Shown in pieces: positions 28,975-40,370 of a stretch of 64,000 nucleotides of DNA (its first letter is position 1; the number at the start of each line of letters is the position of its first letter). The notes beneath the pieces are model-generated. The model saw only the letters and a list, made by a program, of their open reading frames with translations. It was not told the DNA's origin and did no database searches. Position numbers and translations under genes: made by a program. The stretch comes from Mycobacteroides chelonae CCUG 47445 (GTDB lineage Bacteria; Actinomycetota; Actinomycetes; Mycobacteriales; Mycobacteriaceae), in NCBI RefSeq assembly GCF_001632805.1, contig NZ_CP007220.1, positions 1,178,001-1,242,000 of the forward strand, in the 5' to 3' direction.

Positions 28975-30183
28975 ATGGGCGATAACGGCCGGTCGGAGAA
29001 CAGCCTCGTCAACGAATACCTGCTGCTCGGGCTGCGATTTGACCGTATTGAGAGTGGATACGTCGACTCCTTCACCGGTGATCCGGCGCTGCGGCAGCGT
29101 GTCGAGAACGAGCCCATCCCCGATCCGGCAGACCTGGCCCGCCAGGCCGTGGCCCTGCAGGCCGAGCTGACCGCAAGTGACCTCGATGCCGCGCGCAAGG
29201 CCTTCATCGACACGCACTTGAAGGCGTTGGCCTGTGCCGGCCGCAAGTTCGCGGGCGAGAACATCGGATTTGTCGACGAAGTGCATGACTACTTCGACGT
29301 GCGCATCGCGAAGGGCGATGAAGAGCGCTACCAGGAAGCGCATGAGGCGCTGGAAAGTGTTCTGCCGGAGGGCGGTTCGCTGCTGGAACGGAAAACCGCC
29401 TATGATCGGTCCCAGGAAATCGACCCGAACCGCCTGCAGGAATGCGTCGACGCGTTCTCCAGTGCGCTGCGCGACCGGGTGCGCGCGGAGTTTCCGCTGC
29501 CCGACACCGAGACGATCACCTACGAGATCGTCAGCGACAAGCCCTGGTCGGGGTTCAACTATTACGAGGGCAATTACCGCTCGACAGTCGCCATCAACTC
29601 CGATCTCAAGCAATATCTGACCAATGTGCCGGCCCTGATCGCCCACGAGTCCTATCCCGGGCACCACACCGAGCACTGCCGCAAGGAGGCGGGTCTGGTG
29701 CACCTGGGGGACCAGCAGGAGCAGACCATCTTCCTGGTCAACACACCGCAGTGCCTGATGGCGGAGGGGCTCGCCGACCTCGCCCTGTACGCGGCCGTCG
29801 GTGACGACTGGGGGCCGTGGGCACAGGAGATCTACGCCGACCTCGGGCTGCGTTTCGACGGCGAACAGGCTCAGGCCGTCGGGCGGGCGCGGGCCGGACT
29901 GATCAACGTCCGCCAAGACGCGGCCCTGATGCTGCATGACGAGCACCGTGACGTCGAGGACGTCATCGCATTCCTGAAACGCTGGCTGCTGGTCTCCGAC
30001 GAGCGTGCCCGGCACATGCTCAAATTCCTGTCCTCGCCGTTGTGGCGGGCGTACATCTCCACCTACGTCGAGGGCTATCAATTGTTGAAGGGATGGCTGG
30101 ATCGTCGCCCCCCGGAACAGTCCCTCACGACCCGCTTCGGGCGGCTGCTCGACGAGCCCCTGGTGGCGTCCACGCTGACATAG
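28975..30183 (+). CDS. DUF885-family metallopeptidase-like protein
   Basis: A 402-residue protein with the DUF885 metal motif [14 protein letters not shown] (about residues 222-235), in which His-Glu and the later His would bind zinc, and a downstream Glu in [11 protein letters not shown]. Members are predicted zinc peptidases/hydrolases, but this one is shorter than the usual 550-600 residue forms and lacks a signal peptide, so it should be cytoplasmic. It sits between coaA and glyA. Confidence 0.75.
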   Translation: MGDNGRSENSLVNEYLLLGLRFDRIESGYVDSFTGDPALRQRVENEPIPDPADLARQAVALQAELTASDLDAARKAFIDTHLKALACAGRKFAGENIGFVDEVHDYFDVRIAKGDEERYQEAHEALESVLPEGGSLLERKTAYDRSQEIDPNRLQECVDAFSSALRDRVRAEFPLPDTETITYEIVSDKPWSGFNYYEGNYRSTVAINSDLKQYLTNVPALIAHESYPGHHTEHCRKEAGLVHLGDQQEQTIFLVNTPQCLMAEGLADLALYAAVGDDWGPWAQEIYADLGLRFDGEQAQAVGRARAGLINVRQDAALMLHDEHRDVEDVIAFLKRWLLVSDERARHMLKFLSSPLWRAYISTYVEGYQLLKGWLDRRPPEQSLTTRFGRLLDEPLVASTLT

Positions 30184-30191
30184 CCGCCGAC

Positions 30192-30197
30192 TAGGCT
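30192..30197 (+). promoter_or_regulatory. -10 element of glyA (leaderless)
   Basis: TAGGCT, 7 nt before the ATG at 30205; it argues for that codon over the ATG two codons earlier (30199). Confidence 0.5.
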
Positions 30198-30204
30198 GAT
30201 GGCC

Positions 30205-31662
30205 ATGACGACCTCAGCATCCAGTGATATCGCGCAGGGCGCGCAGTACGCCGAGACCGCCAGCGCCGCCTACCGATCGGCCCTGGAAGTCATCGCGACC
30301 ATCGAGCCGCGGATCGCGGATGCGACCCGTAAAGAGCTTGCTGACCAACGCGATTCGCTCAAGCTGATCGCCAGCGAGAACTACGCCTCGCCGGCCGTGC
30401 TGCTGACCATGGGTACCTGGCTGTCTGACAAGTACGCCGAGGGCACCATCGGCCACCGCTTCTATGCCGGTTGCCAGAACGTCGACACCGTCGAGGCACT
30501 GGCGGCCGAGCACGCCCGCGAGCTGTTCGGGGCGCCGTATGCCTACGCGCAGCCGCACTCGGGTATCGATGCCAACCTCGTCGCCTACTGGGCGATCCTC
30601 GCGACACGCGTCGAGGCCCCCGCGCTGGCCGAGAAGGGGGTGCGCAATGTCAACGACCTCTCCGAGACCGATTGGGAGGAGCTGCGCCACCAGTACGGCA
30701 ACCAGCGCCTGATGGGTATGTCACTGGACACCGGTGGCCACCTGACCCACGGCTTCCGCCCGAACATCTCGGGCAAGATGTTCCACCAGCGCAGCTACGG
30801 CACCGATCCCGAAACCGGCCTGCTGGACTACGACGCACTGGCCGCGGCGGCACGCGAGTTCAAGCCGCTGGTGCTGGTGGGTGGCTACTCCGCCTACCCG
30901 CGCCGGGTGAACTTCGCCAAGCTGCGTGAGATCGCCGACGAGGTGGGCGCCACCCTGTTCGTCGATATGGCGCACTTCGCCGGCCTGGTCGCCGGAAAGG
31001 TGTTCACCGGCGACGAGGACCCGGTGCCGCACGCCCACATCACCACGACCACGACCCACAAGTCGTTGCGTGGACCCCGGGGCGGCCTGGTGCTGGCCAC
31101 CGCCGAGTACTCCGATGCCGTGGACAAGGGCTGCCCGATGGTGCTGGGCGGACCGCTCTCGCACGTGATGGCCGCCAAGGCCGTCGCCCTGGCCGAGGCG
31201 CGCCAGCCCTCGTTTCAGGCGTACGCACAGCGCGTCGCGGACAACGCCAAGTCACTGGCCGAGGGTTTCCTGAAGCGGGGCGCACGCCTGGTCACCGGCG
31301 GAACCGACAACCACCTGGTGCTGCTCGATGTGCAGTCCTTCGGGCTCACCGGGCGGCAGGCCGAGTCGGCCCTGCTCGACGCCGGCGTCGTCACCAACCG
31401 CAACGCCATCCCGGCAGACCCCAATGGCGCCTGGTACACCAGCGGCATCCGGTTCGGCACCCCGGCGCTCACCAGCCGCGGTTTCGACGCCGACGAGTTC
31501 GACAAGGTCGCCGAGCTTGTGGTCGACGTGCTGTCCAACACCGAGGCCGATGGCACCTCGAAGGCGAAGTACACCCTTGCCGATGGTGTCGCGGATCGCG
31601 TGAAGGCCGCTTCGGCCGAATTGCTGGCCGCCAACCCCCTGTATCCGGGACTCACTCTCTAG
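30205..31662 (+). CDS. glyA: Serine hydroxymethyltransferase, long form
   Basis: PLP enzyme converting serine and tetrahydrofolate into glycine and methylene-THF. Seen: [41 protein letters not shown], the PLP lysine in [25 protein letters not shown] and NRNAIP. At 485 residues it is about 60 longer than Mtb GlyA1, owing to an N-terminal extension and an insert after the AYWAIL segment (about residues 130-170) present in a known long SHMT subgroup. It occupies the glyA1 place between coaA and desA2. No partner gene for folate metabolism is nearby. Confidence 0.9.
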   Translation: MTTSASSDIAQGAQYAETASAAYRSALEVIATIEPRIADATRKELADQRDSLKLIASENYASPAVLLTMGTWLSDKYAEGTIGHRFYAGCQNVDTVEALAAEHARELFGAPYAYAQPHSGIDANLVAYWAILATRVEAPALAEKGVRNVNDLSETDWEELRHQYGNQRLMGMSLDTGGHLTHGFRPNISGKMFHQRSYGTDPETGLLDYDALAAAAREFKPLVLVGGYSAYPRRVNFAKLREIADEVGATLFVDMAHFAGLVAGKVFTGDEDPVPHAHITTTTTHKSLRGPRGGLVLATAEYSDAVDKGCPMVLGGPLSHVMAAKAVALAEARQPSFQAYAQRVADNAKSLAEGFLKRGARLVTGGTDNHLVLLDVQSFGLTGRQAESALLDAGVVTNRNAIPADPNGAWYTSGIRFGTPALTSRGFDADEFDKVAELVVDVLSNTEADGTSKAKYTLADGVADRVKAASAELLAANPLYPGLTL

Positions 31663-31680
31663 GGTCTTTAGTCACCACGA

Positions 31681-31734
31681 GCGGACGCTTAGTACCCGCC
31701 CTTACTGGGGTTTTGCGGTACTAAGTGTCTCCGC
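31681..31734. terminator. Inverted repeat after glyA
   Basis: CTTAGTACC (31688-31696) pairs exactly with GGTACTAAG (31717-31725); the stem extends outward through a G-T wobble, then GCGGA/TCCGC after a small bulge, with a 20-nt loop. It lies between glyA and desA2 in the same direction, so it probably reduces read-through. It may belong to a dispersed palindrome family. Confidence 0.55.
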
Positions 31735-31777
31735 GCGAAGGGCCGCGCGGCGATTTCCCATTTCTGATTCGTCCGGT

Positions 31778-31783
31778 TACCGT
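31778..31783 (+). promoter_or_regulatory. -10 element of desA2 (leaderless)
   Basis: TACCGT, 6 nt before the ATG at 31790. Confidence 0.5.
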
Positions 31784-31789
31784 TACCGC

Positions 31790-32596
31790 ATGGCACAGAA
31801 ACCTGTACCCAATGCGTTGACTCTTGAGCTGACGGATGTCGTCGCCGAGAACATCGATCGCCACCGCGATACCGCGGAGCTTTGGTACGCCCATGAGCAC
31901 GTCCCCTACGACGAGGGCGAGAACTTCGCCTTCCTGGGCGGACGCGACTGGGAGCCCTCTGATGTCAAGCTGCCCAAGGCCGTCGTCGACGCCATCCAGA
32001 TCCTGCTGATCACCAAGGACAACCTGGCCGGCTACCACCGCGAGATGGTCGAGCACTTCTCGCTGGAGATCATCCCGTGGGCCGACTTCATCGGCCGCTG
32101 GACCGCCGAGGAGAACCTGCACGCCATCGCGCTGCGCGAGTACCTCGTGGTGACCCGTAACGCCGACCCCAACGGCGACGAGGACACCCGGCTGGCTCAC
32201 GTCATGAAGGGCTACCGGGCCGACTCGTACAACCAGATCGAGACGCTGGTGTTCAACGCGTTCTTCGAGCAGATGCACGCGGTGTTCGTTCAGAACCTGG
32301 CCGCGCAGGCTGACGATGTGGTGCTCAAGGGCCTGCTCGCGAACATCGAGAAGGACGAGCGTCGTCACGAGCAGATCTACAGCAACATCGTGCTCGAATG
32401 CCTGCGTCTTTACCCCGAGGACACCATTGCCGCCATCAAGGCGCGCGCCGCGGAACTGAAGGTTATCGGGGCCGATATCGATGGCTATGAGGACAAGGTC
32501 GCCTCGGTGGCCGAGGCCGGAATCATCGACGCGGTCACCGTGCAGGATGTGGTCCGCGAACTCACCGACAAGTGGGGCGTCACCGAGCGGCTCTGA
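31790..32596 (+). CDS. desA2: Acyl-ACP desaturase DesA2
   Basis: A 268-residue soluble di-iron protein of the acyl-[ACP] desaturase family. Seen: the iron-ligand motifs EENLH (about residue 105) and EKDERRH (about 188) within helical bundles. In mycobacteria DesA2 is tied to mycolic-acid precursor desaturation. Order coaA-glyA-desA2-phoH2 matches Mtb Rv1092c-Rv1095. Promoter is leaderless; an inverted repeat follows the stop. Confidence 0.93.
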   Translation: MAQKPVPNALTLELTDVVAENIDRHRDTAELWYAHEHVPYDEGENFAFLGGRDWEPSDVKLPKAVVDAIQILLITKDNLAGYHREMVEHFSLEIIPWADFIGRWTAEENLHAIALREYLVVTRNADPNGDEDTRLAHVMKGYRADSYNQIETLVFNAFFEQMHAVFVQNLAAQADDVVLKGLLANIEKDERRHEQIYSNIVLECLRLYPEDTIAAIKARAAELKVIGADIDGYEDKVASVAEAGIIDAVTVQDVVRELTDKWGVTERL

Positions 32597-32604
32597 TCGC
32601 TCGC

Positions 32605-32662
32605 CGAGTGTCGACCGATGGCGGGGGACACTCGCGTTTTCTGTGTGACAACTCGACACTCG
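32605..32662. repeat. Inverted repeat with GAGTGTCGA core, copy 2
   Basis: CGAGTGTCGA (32605-32614) and TCGACACTCG (32653-32662) are exact reverse complements with a 38-nt loop. The same core and almost the same loop length occur at 10985-11045. It follows desA2 directly and could end its transcript, but there is no T-run. Confidence 0.65.
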
Positions 32663-32735
32663 CGCGAAATGTGCGTTAACCCGGAGTTAGTCAACACGCT
32701 CGATTCGGTGCGCGGCATCTGCGCGTAGGTGCGAG

Positions 32736-32741
32736 TAGCGT
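32736..32741 (+). promoter_or_regulatory. -10 element of phoAT candidate (leaderless)
   Basis: TAGCGT, 8 nt before the ATG at 32750. Confidence 0.45.
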
Positions 32742-32749
32742 CAAAAGCG

Positions 32750-32917
32750 ATGGCTAGCGACATGCTTTGCTATCCGGGAGGTACTGATCGTGGCGAAAAC
32801 GACAGGACCGGCCCCGGTCCTGATGTGGACGGTCTCACGAGGCGTCCACACACGGTACCGACCGCGTCCACGACAGATCGCGTGTGGTGCCGCACGGATG
32901 TCAGGAGCGCTCGGTGA
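32750..32917 (+). CDS. PhoAT-type antitoxin candidate upstream of phoH2
   Basis: A 55-residue [14 protein letters not shown] at its start, rich in Arg, Thr and Asp, with no fold I can name. Support: the ATG sits 8 nt after a TAGCGT -10 element, and the stop overlaps the phoH2 GTG by 4 nt (GTGA), the arrangement described for mycobacterial phoAT-phoH2 toxin-antitoxin pairs. A competing ORF begins at GTG 32790 with a GGAGG site in another frame and runs into phoH2, so the true small protein could be that one. Confidence 0.5.
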   Translation: MASDMLCYPGGTDRGENDRTGPGPDVDGLTRRPHTVPTASTTDRVWCRTDVRSAR

Positions 32918-34239
32918 CTGCTTCAAAGAACCCTGGGACAATCCGTACCTATGTGCTCGACACCTCGGTGTTGTTGTCCGACCCTTGGGCCACAAACCGA
33001 TTCGCCGAACACGAGGTAGTGATCCCGTTGGTGGTGATCAGCGAGCTGGAAGGCAAGCGTCACCATCACGAGTTGGGTTGGTTCGCCCGCACTGCGTTGC
33101 GGATGCTCGATGATCTGCGGTTGGAGTATGGCCGCCTTGATCAGTCCATTCCTGTAGGGACACAGGGTGGTTCGCTGCACGTCGAGCTGAATCACACCGA
33201 TCCCTCGGTGCTGCCCGTGGGCTTCCGCACCGACTCCAACGACTCTCGGATTCTGGCGTGCGCACTCAACCTCGCCGCCGAGGGCAAGCTGGTTACGTTG
33301 GTGAGCAAGGACATCCCGCTGCGCGTCAAGGCCGGTGCGGTGGGCTTGGCCGCCGACGAGTACCGGGCCCAGGACGTGGTGAACTCGGGCTGGACGGGCA
33401 TGACCGAACTGGACACCACTGCCGAGGTCATCGACTCGCTCTTCGAGGCGGGCGAGGCCGATCTGGAGGCGGCGCGAGATCTCCCGTGCCACACCGGAGT
33501 TCGGTTACTCGGCGGCACCTCGAGCGCTCTTGGCCGAGTCAACGCGGAGAAGCGGGTGCAGTTGGTTCGCGGTGACCGTGAGGTCTTCGGACTGCGTGGT
33601 CGCTCCGCGGAACAGCGTGTGGCACTGGACATCCTGCTCGATGAGTCGGTAGGCATCGTTTCCCTGGGCGGCAAGGCAGGCACCGGTAAATCGGCGCTGG
33701 CGCTGTGTGCCGGACTGGAAGCGGTGCTGGAGCGCCGCAGTCACCGCAAGGTCGTGGTGTTTCGGCCGCTGTACGCGGTAGGCGGTCAGGAGTTGGGCTA
33801 TCTGCCGGGCAGCGAGAGCGAGAAGATGGGCCCGTGGGCGCAGGCCGTCTTCGACACCCTCGAAGGTCTGGCGTCGCCGGCAGTCATCGAAGAAGTGCTG
33901 TCGCGCGGCATGCTCGAGGTGCTCCCACTCACGCACATCCGCGGACGGTCCCTGCATGACTCCTTTGTGATCGTCGACGAGGCGCAGTCCCTGGAGCGCA
34001 ACGTGCTGCTGACCGTGCTGTCGCGGTTGGGCACCGGCTCTCGGGTGGTGCTCACCCACGACGTCGCGCAGCGTGACAACCTGCGTGTCGGTCGTCACGA
34101 CGGTGTCGCCGCGGTGATCGAGAAGCTCAAGGGACATCCGCTGTTCGCGCACGTCACACTGGTACGCAGCGAGCGGTCACCCATCGCGGCGCTGGTCACG
34201 GAGATGCTGGAGGAGTTCGGCCCCGGGCTCTCTTCCTGA
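32914..34239 (+). CDS. phoH2: PhoH2: PIN-domain RNase fused to PhoH-like RNA helicase
   Basis: A 441-residue two-domain protein. The N-terminal PIN domain (about residues 10-150) carries [19 protein letters not shown] and [10 protein letters not shown], the acidic metal cluster of PIN RNases. The C-terminal PhoH ATPase has Walker [14 protein letters not shown] (about 255) and Walker [11 protein letters not shown] (about 355). Mycobacterial PhoH2 unwinds and cleaves RNA. An AGGAG site precedes the GTG at 32914. Rv1095 position. Confidence 0.92.
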   Translation: MTASKNPGTIRTYVLDTSVLLSDPWATNRFAEHEVVIPLVVISELEGKRHHHELGWFARTALRMLDDLRLEYGRLDQSIPVGTQGGSLHVELNHTDPSVLPVGFRTDSNDSRILACALNLAAEGKLVTLVSKDIPLRVKAGAVGLAADEYRAQDVVNSGWTGMTELDTTAEVIDSLFEAGEADLEAARDLPCHTGVRLLGGTSSALGRVNAEKRVQLVRGDREVFGLRGRSAEQRVALDILLDESVGIVSLGGKAGTGKSALALCAGLEAVLERRSHRKVVVFRPLYAVGGQELGYLPGSESEKMGPWAQAVFDTLEGLASPAVIEEVLSRGMLEVLPLTHIRGRSLHDSFVIVDEAQSLERNVLLTVLSRLGTGSRVVLTHDVAQRDNLRVGRHDGVAAVIEKLKGHPLFAHVTLVRSERSPIAALVTEMLEEFGPGLSS

Positions 34240-34248
34240 ACTGACGGT

Positions 34249-34254
34249 TACGCT
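34249..34254 (+). promoter_or_regulatory. -10 element of polysaccharide deacetylase gene (leaderless)
   Basis: TACGCT, 7 nt before the GTG at 34262. Confidence 0.5.
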
Positions 34255-34261
34255 GTGGGGC

Positions 34262-35128
34262 GTGCTATCCAAGCGTGATGTCTTTCGGTGGACGATGGTC
34301 GCGGCCGCTGTGGGAAGTTTGATCGCGGCCGCGATCGTCGTCACCGACAAGCAGCGCGCCCTCGCCGAGCCGGTGGACTGCCAACGCGAGAAGTGTGTCG
34401 CGCTGACATTCGATGACGGGCCCAGCCCGTTCACCGACCGGCTGTTGGAGGTCCTGCGAGCCAACGGCGCGCACTCGACCTTCTTCGAAATCGGCAACAA
34501 GGTTCAGCGCGACCCGGCGGGCGCCAAACGAGTGGTGGATGCCGGGATGGAACTCGGCAGCCATACCTGGGAACACCCCAACATGACGACGATCCCGCCG
34601 GAGGCGATCGCGAGCCAGCTGAGTAAGGCCAGTGATGCGATCGAAGCGGCCACGGGCAAGCGCCCCAAGCTGTTCCGAACCGCCGGTGGCCTGATCAACG
34701 ACCAGGTGCTGGCCGAGGCCAAGAAACAGGGGCTGGCCGATATCAACTGGGATGTGATCCCGTTCGACTGGGCCAACGATTCGAACACCGACGCCACCCG
34801 GGCCATCCTGATGTCGCAGATCAAGCCGGGATCTGTGGTGCTGTTCCACGACACCTACTCCAGCACAGTGGATCTGGTTGAGCAGTTTCTCCCGGTGCTC
34901 AGGGCCAACGGATACCACGCGGTCACCGTCACGAAGCTGCTCGGCCCGCGTGAACCCGGTAGCAGTTACGGCAGCCGCGATAACGGGCCACCTGTGAACC
35001 TGCTGAAAGATATTCCGGAGTCGGAGATTCCGCCGCTGCCGAACACTCCGTCGCCGCTGCCCGCGACGAACATCCCCATCACCGACCTGCCCAACCAGGG
35101 TGCGGGTGGACCGGCCGTCGGGCAGTAG
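34262..35128 (+). CDS. Secreted/anchored polysaccharide deacetylase
   Basis: A 288-residue carbohydrate esterase family 4 protein (Rv1096 position) removing N-acetyl groups from a cell-wall polymer, probably peptidoglycan. Seen: an N-terminal signal/anchor helix (about residues 9-27), catalytic LTFDDGPSPFTDRLL (Asp pair), SHTWEHPNM (metal histidines), RTAGG and LFHDTYSST. A Pro-rich C-terminal tail (PPLPNTPSPLP) follows the domain. Its stop overlaps the next GTG by one base. Confidence 0.88.
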   Translation: MLSKRDVFRWTMVAAAVGSLIAAAIVVTDKQRALAEPVDCQREKCVALTFDDGPSPFTDRLLEVLRANGAHSTFFEIGNKVQRDPAGAKRVVDAGMELGSHTWEHPNMTTIPPEAIASQLSKASDAIEAATGKRPKLFRTAGGLINDQVLAEAKKQGLADINWDVIPFDWANDSNTDATRAILMSQIKPGSVVLFHDTYSSTVDLVEQFLPVLRANGYHAVTVTKLLGPREPGSSYGSRDNGPPVNLLKDIPESEIPPLPNTPSPLPATNIPITDLPNQGAGGPAVGQ

Positions 35129-37488
35129 TGGTGCGACTCGTCGCCTTGGCGTTGATCACGGCATTGCTTGTCGGACCCGCCAGCGTCGTACTTCCCGCTC
35201 CTCAGCGTTACGTTGCGACGATCAGCCGAGACGAACGCGGTGTCCCGCATGTCAGCGCGGATGATTGGGGCTCACTGGGTTACGGCACCGGGTATGCGTT
35301 CGCGGAGGATCGCGCCTGCACACTGATCGATCAGATCATCAAGGTCCGCGGCGAGCGCAGCAAGTGGCTGGGGCCGGGTGCCGGCAATCGGAACATCGAT
35401 ATGGACTTCGGTTACCGCCACCTGAAGCTGTGGGAGAACGCGCCCAAACGCTGGGCCGATCAGCCGGCCAGAGTGGGTGAGCTCGTCGACGGATACGTCG
35501 CCGGATTCAACGAGTCCCTGTCGCTCAACGGCGTGAACGGTGGCTGGTGCGACGGTGCGGGTTGGGTCGGCCCGATCACGGCGCAGGACTTGTACGCGCA
35601 TTTCTCCGATGTCGTGATGACGGTGTCCAGCATCTCCATGATCACCGAAATCGGTAGGGCACAGCCGCCTTCAGGCACGTCGGCGCCGCACCCGGGTGCG
35701 CTGCCCGCCCCACCACGGATGGGAAGCAACGGATGGGCGTTGGGGTCGGAACGCTCCAGCACCGGCGGTGGCTTACTACTGGCGAACCCGCATTACCCCT
35801 GGACGGGCGAGAACCGTCTGTGGGAGGCGCATCAGAGCATCCCCGGACAACTCAACGTCTACGGCGTCGGATTGTCCGGAATGCCGTTGGTGCAACTCGG
35901 ATTCACCGATGCGGTGGCCTGGACGGCCACCGTGGCAGCCGGGCGCCGTTTCGCGCTGTATCGCTACGACCTGGATCCGTCCGACCCCACCGCGTACTAC
36001 GTGGACGGACAGCGCCAGGTGATGACGGCCGACCCCATCACCATCGAAGTGGCCGGCGAACAAGGCATCTCGCCGATGAGCCGCACCCTCTACTCCACCA
36101 AACACGGACCGGTAGCCGACGTGGACACCGTGGGCTGGACGCGGGCGCAGGCCATCGCGATGGCCGATGCCAACGCCGATACCAACACCACGCTGACCCA
36201 GTATCTGGGCATGGCCACCGCGAAATCCATGGACGATTTCCAGGATGTTTTCCGGGCCAATCGCGGAGTGCCATGGATGAATACCGTCTCGACGAGCGCC
36301 GACGGACGTGCCTGGATTGTCGACAGCTCCGCCACCCCCAACCTGTCCAGGGAGGCGCTCGCCGCATGGGCGGTGGATCGCGAAAAGCCGGGACTGATCA
36401 GGGATGCGTATCGCTCCGCGGGCATGGTGGTGCTGAATGGCTCCCGGTCGCTTTTCGACTGGGCCGACGATGACAACGCCGCGGCGCCCGGGCTTATCGG
36501 GTACGACCACATGCCCCAGCTCGAGCGGCGAGACTACGTCTTCAACGCCAATGACAGTATGTGGCTTGCTCATCCGGATCAGCTGCTCACCGGCTATCAG
36601 CCACAGCAGGGCGGCGAGGGGTGGATGCTGACGCCCCGCACCAAGACCAACGCGCGCCTCCTCGCCGAGAACAGCGGCAGGTGGACGATTGACGATGTGG
36701 GCGCCGCGTTGTTCTCCGATCGCGCGATCCTGGCCGATCAGCTGCGTATACCGCTGGTACGGGCTTGCACGGCGACCAAGGTTGTCGACGGTGTGGACCT
36801 GGCCCCGGCATGCTCGGCGCTGGCCGCCTGGGATGGCAGATTCACCAAGACCGCGCGCGGTGCCGCCGTGTTCCGCGAATGGCTCTCCCGCTTCACCCCT
36901 GAGGAGCGAAAGGACCGCGGCAGGCTTTTCGCCGACGGGTTCAATCCGTCCAATCCCATTGGCTCGCCAGCGGTTCCGGTCACCGACGTTGGACCCTGGC
37001 TCACCGAACTGGCGGCCGCCGTGCGGCTGTTGCAGCGCGCCGGCATTCCGGTCGATGCGCCCTTGGGGGACCTGCAACGCGAGGTGCATACCGGACGGCT
37101 GCTGCCGATCGGTGGTGGAACCGACATCGAAGGCGCCGCCAACATCGTGGATTGCTGCTCCTGGGGCACCAGCTCCGAGCCGCAACCCAGTCCCGGTGAA
37201 CGCCTGCAACCCGGCACGGAGCTGCGCGCCATCCCCGGCCCTTCGGGGGTACTCAACGGGTACCCCATCCAGGAGGGCGACAGCTTCATCATGGCGCTGC
37301 AATACGGTCCCGACGGGCCGGATGCGAAAGGCCTTCTGGTCTACGGCAACCCGGATGACTCCAGGAACCCCGCGTACTACGCGGGCGCGCAGGCATTCAG
37401 TGCCGAACAGCTGCGCCCGTTGGCGTTCACCGCCGCCGATGTCGCCAAGGAGGCGGTGTCCACGGTCACGATATCGAGGCCGCGCTAA
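35128..37488 (+). CDS. Penicillin-acylase-family Ntn hydrolase
   Basis: A 786-residue secreted amidase precursor: signal sequence in the first about 25 residues (LVALALITALLVGPASVV), alpha chain, then autocleavage at GSNGWALG, where Ser200 would become the N-terminal nucleophile of the beta chain. LLLANPHYPW supports the family. Such enzymes cleave amides such as acyl-homoserine lactones or penicillins; the substrate here is unknown. The GTG overlaps the deacetylase stop, so the two form an envelope-modifying operon. Confidence 0.85.
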   Translation: MVRLVALALITALLVGPASVVLPAPQRYVATISRDERGVPHVSADDWGSLGYGTGYAFAEDRACTLIDQIIKVRGERSKWLGPGAGNRNIDMDFGYRHLKLWENAPKRWADQPARVGELVDGYVAGFNESLSLNGVNGGWCDGAGWVGPITAQDLYAHFSDVVMTVSSISMITEIGRAQPPSGTSAPHPGALPAPPRMGSNGWALGSERSSTGGGLLLANPHYPWTGENRLWEAHQSIPGQLNVYGVGLSGMPLVQLGFTDAVAWTATVAAGRRFALYRYDLDPSDPTAYYVDGQRQVMTADPITIEVAGEQGISPMSRTLYSTKHGPVADVDTVGWTRAQAIAMADANADTNTTLTQYLGMATAKSMDDFQDVFRANRGVPWMNTVSTSADGRAWIVDSSATPNLSREALAAWAVDREKPGLIRDAYRSAGMVVLNGSRSLFDWADDDNAAAPGLIGYDHMPQLERRDYVFNANDSMWLAHPDQLLTGYQPQQGGEGWMLTPRTKTNARLLAENSGRWTIDDVGAALFSDRAILADQLRIPLVRACTATKVVDGVDLAPACSALAAWDGRFTKTARGAAVFREWLSRFTPEERKDRGRLFADGFNPSNPIGSPAVPVTDVGPWLTELAAAVRLLQRAGIPVDAPLGDLQREVHTGRLLPIGGGTDIEGAANIVDCCSWGTSSEPQPSPGERLQPGTELRAIPGPSGVLNGYPIQEGDSFIMALQYGPDGPDAKGLLVYGNPDDSRNPAYYAGAQAFSAEQLRPLAFTAADVAKEAVSTVTISRPR

Positions 37489-37876
37489 TCTGCCCGGGAT
37501 TCCCCGGATGCCGCGAACCACAGCGCCAGTGCCATGAGCACCGCCGTCACCAACAGGCCGAGTCCTTCGAACAGTCCCAGGGTCTGGCCCTGGTGATGGT
37601 TGGTATCCACCAGATGGCTCACGGTGTGCAGCACCCAGTGGCCGGTGGCAATGGCCAGCGCGGGGACCCGCCACGACGGCCACTTCACCGCGGCCAGCAG
37701 CGCCAGCCCTACCGGGATCGCGAAGGACCCGAAGTCGAACAGGTAGTGGTCGTTTCGCACGCCGAACGCACCGAGCGTGTCGAAGAACGATTCGGGGGCC
37801 ACAATCGCCCAGGTCCCCGTCACCGCCTGGTAGATACCGGCGATGACGAGGACCAGATGGACGAACCGAGCCTTAA

Positions 37877-37877
<1 letters not shown>
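37485..37877 (-). CDS. Small membrane protein with apparent ATT start
   Basis: A 130-residue protein with four hydrophobic helices, RFVHLVLVIAGIYQAVTG first, then FDFGSFAIPVGLALLAAVKW, VPALAIATGHWVLHTVSHLVD and LLVTAVLMALALWFAA. No ATG/GTG/TTG lies ahead of the first helix; the frame stays open into fumC. ATT at 37877-37875 overlaps the fumC TAA by one base (TAATT), mimicking the common TAATG coupling, so I propose a rare ATT start. The 3' end overlaps the convergent acylase gene. Function unknown. Confidence 0.5.
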
Positions 37878-39271
<1,394 letters not shown>

Positions 39272-39301
39272 TGGTCTTCCTTCTCGTCGTCGATGATGGA
39301 A

Positions 39302-40330
39302 TTAGGGGAGGGGGTGGGTGGCGCCGTCGTCGCCGGTGAAGTCGACCGCGGAGTACTCGCGGAGCTTGGTGAGGCGGTGGTACGCCTCGATCATCCGGAC
39401 GGTGCCGGACTTGGAGCGCATCACGATCGACTGCGTGGTGCAGCCGCCGCCGAAGTACCGGACACCCTGCAGCAGATCGCCGTCGGTGACGCCGGTTGCG
39501 CAGAAGAAGACGTTTTCGCCGGAAACCAGGTCCTCGGTGGTCAGGATCTGATCCAAGTCGTACCCGGCGTCGATGGCTTTCTGGCGTTCCTCGTCATCGC
39601 GCGGGGCGAGCTTGCCGTGGATGGCACCGCCCATGCAACGCATGGCGGCCGCGGCGATGATGCCCTCGGGCGTGCCACCGATACCCAGCAGCATGTCGGT
39701 GCCGGAGTTGGGGCGGGCCGTCGAGATGGCACCGGCCACGTCGCCGTCGGAAATGAGGCGGATGCGGGCGCCGGTCTCGCGGACGTTCTGGATCAGCTCG
39801 CCGTGGCGGGGGCGGTCCAGGATGCAGACGGTGATGTCGGAGACCGAACAGTTGCGGACCTTGGCGACGCGCTTGATGTTCTCCGAAACGGGGGCTGTGA
39901 TGTCGATGACATCGGCGGCGTCGGGGCCGACAGCGATCTTCTCCATGTAGAAGACGGCCGACGGGTCGAACATCGCGCCGCGCTCGGACACTGCGAGCAC
40001 CGAGATGGCGTTCGGCATGCCCTTGCTCATCAGGGTGGTTCCGTCCACCGGGTCCACCGCGAAATCGCAGTCCGGGCCGTCGCCGTTGCCGACTTCCTCG
40101 CCGTTGTAGAGCATCGGGGCGTTGTCCTTCTCGCCCTCGCCGATGACTACCACGCCGCGCATGGAAACCGAGTTGACCAGCTCACGCATGGCGTCGACGG
40201 CGGCGCCGTCACCCTTCTCCTTCTCACCGCGGCCGACCCATCGACCTGCGGCCATGGCACCCGCCTCGGTCACTCTGACCAGCTCTAACGCCAGGTTGCG
40301 GTCCGGGGCTTCTCTGCGCGACGGGCTCAT
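39302..40330 (-). CDS. glpX: Class II fructose-1,6-bisphosphatase
   Basis: A 342-residue GlpX-type phosphatase of gluconeogenesis. Seen: [43 protein letters not shown] (metal-site Asp/Glu), [16 protein letters not shown] and [18 protein letters not shown]. The family start is [18 protein letters not shown], so ATG 40330 is chosen; ATG 40348 would add six residues. The upstream ATG overlaps, base for base on the other strand, a possible ATG of the divergent DUF4245 gene. Heads the glpX-fumC operon. Confidence 0.93.
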   Translation of the reverse strand: MSPSRREAPDRNLALELVRVTEAGAMAAGRWVGRGEKEKGDGAAVDAMRELVNSVSMRGVVVIGEGEKDNAPMLYNGEEVGNGDGPDCDFAVDPVDGTTLMSKGMPNAISVLAVSERGAMFDPSAVFYMEKIAVGPDAADVIDITAPVSENIKRVAKVRNCSVSDITVCILDRPRHGELIQNVRETGARIRLISDGDVAGAISTARPNSGTDMLLGIGGTPEGIIAAAAMRCMGGAIHGKLAPRDDEERQKAIDAGYDLDQILTTEDLVSGENVFFCATGVTDGDLLQGVRYFGGGCTTQSIVMRSKSGTVRMIEAYHRLTKLREYSAVDFTGDDGATHPLP

Positions 40331-40370
40331 GGGTTGTGATTGTTTCATGCGCGCCTGCAAGGATGGGGGC

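Noticed and set aside
32790..33113. 108-codon frame with GGAGG and GTG upstream of phoH2
   Set aside because: Runs about 200 nt into phoH2 in another frame; kept only as an alternative to the 32750 phoAT candidate.
35776..37683. 635-codon open frame on the minus strand opposite the penicillin acylase gene
   Set aside because: High-GC shadow: composition follows the opposite-strand codon bias, no domain is recognised and it covers a clear gene.
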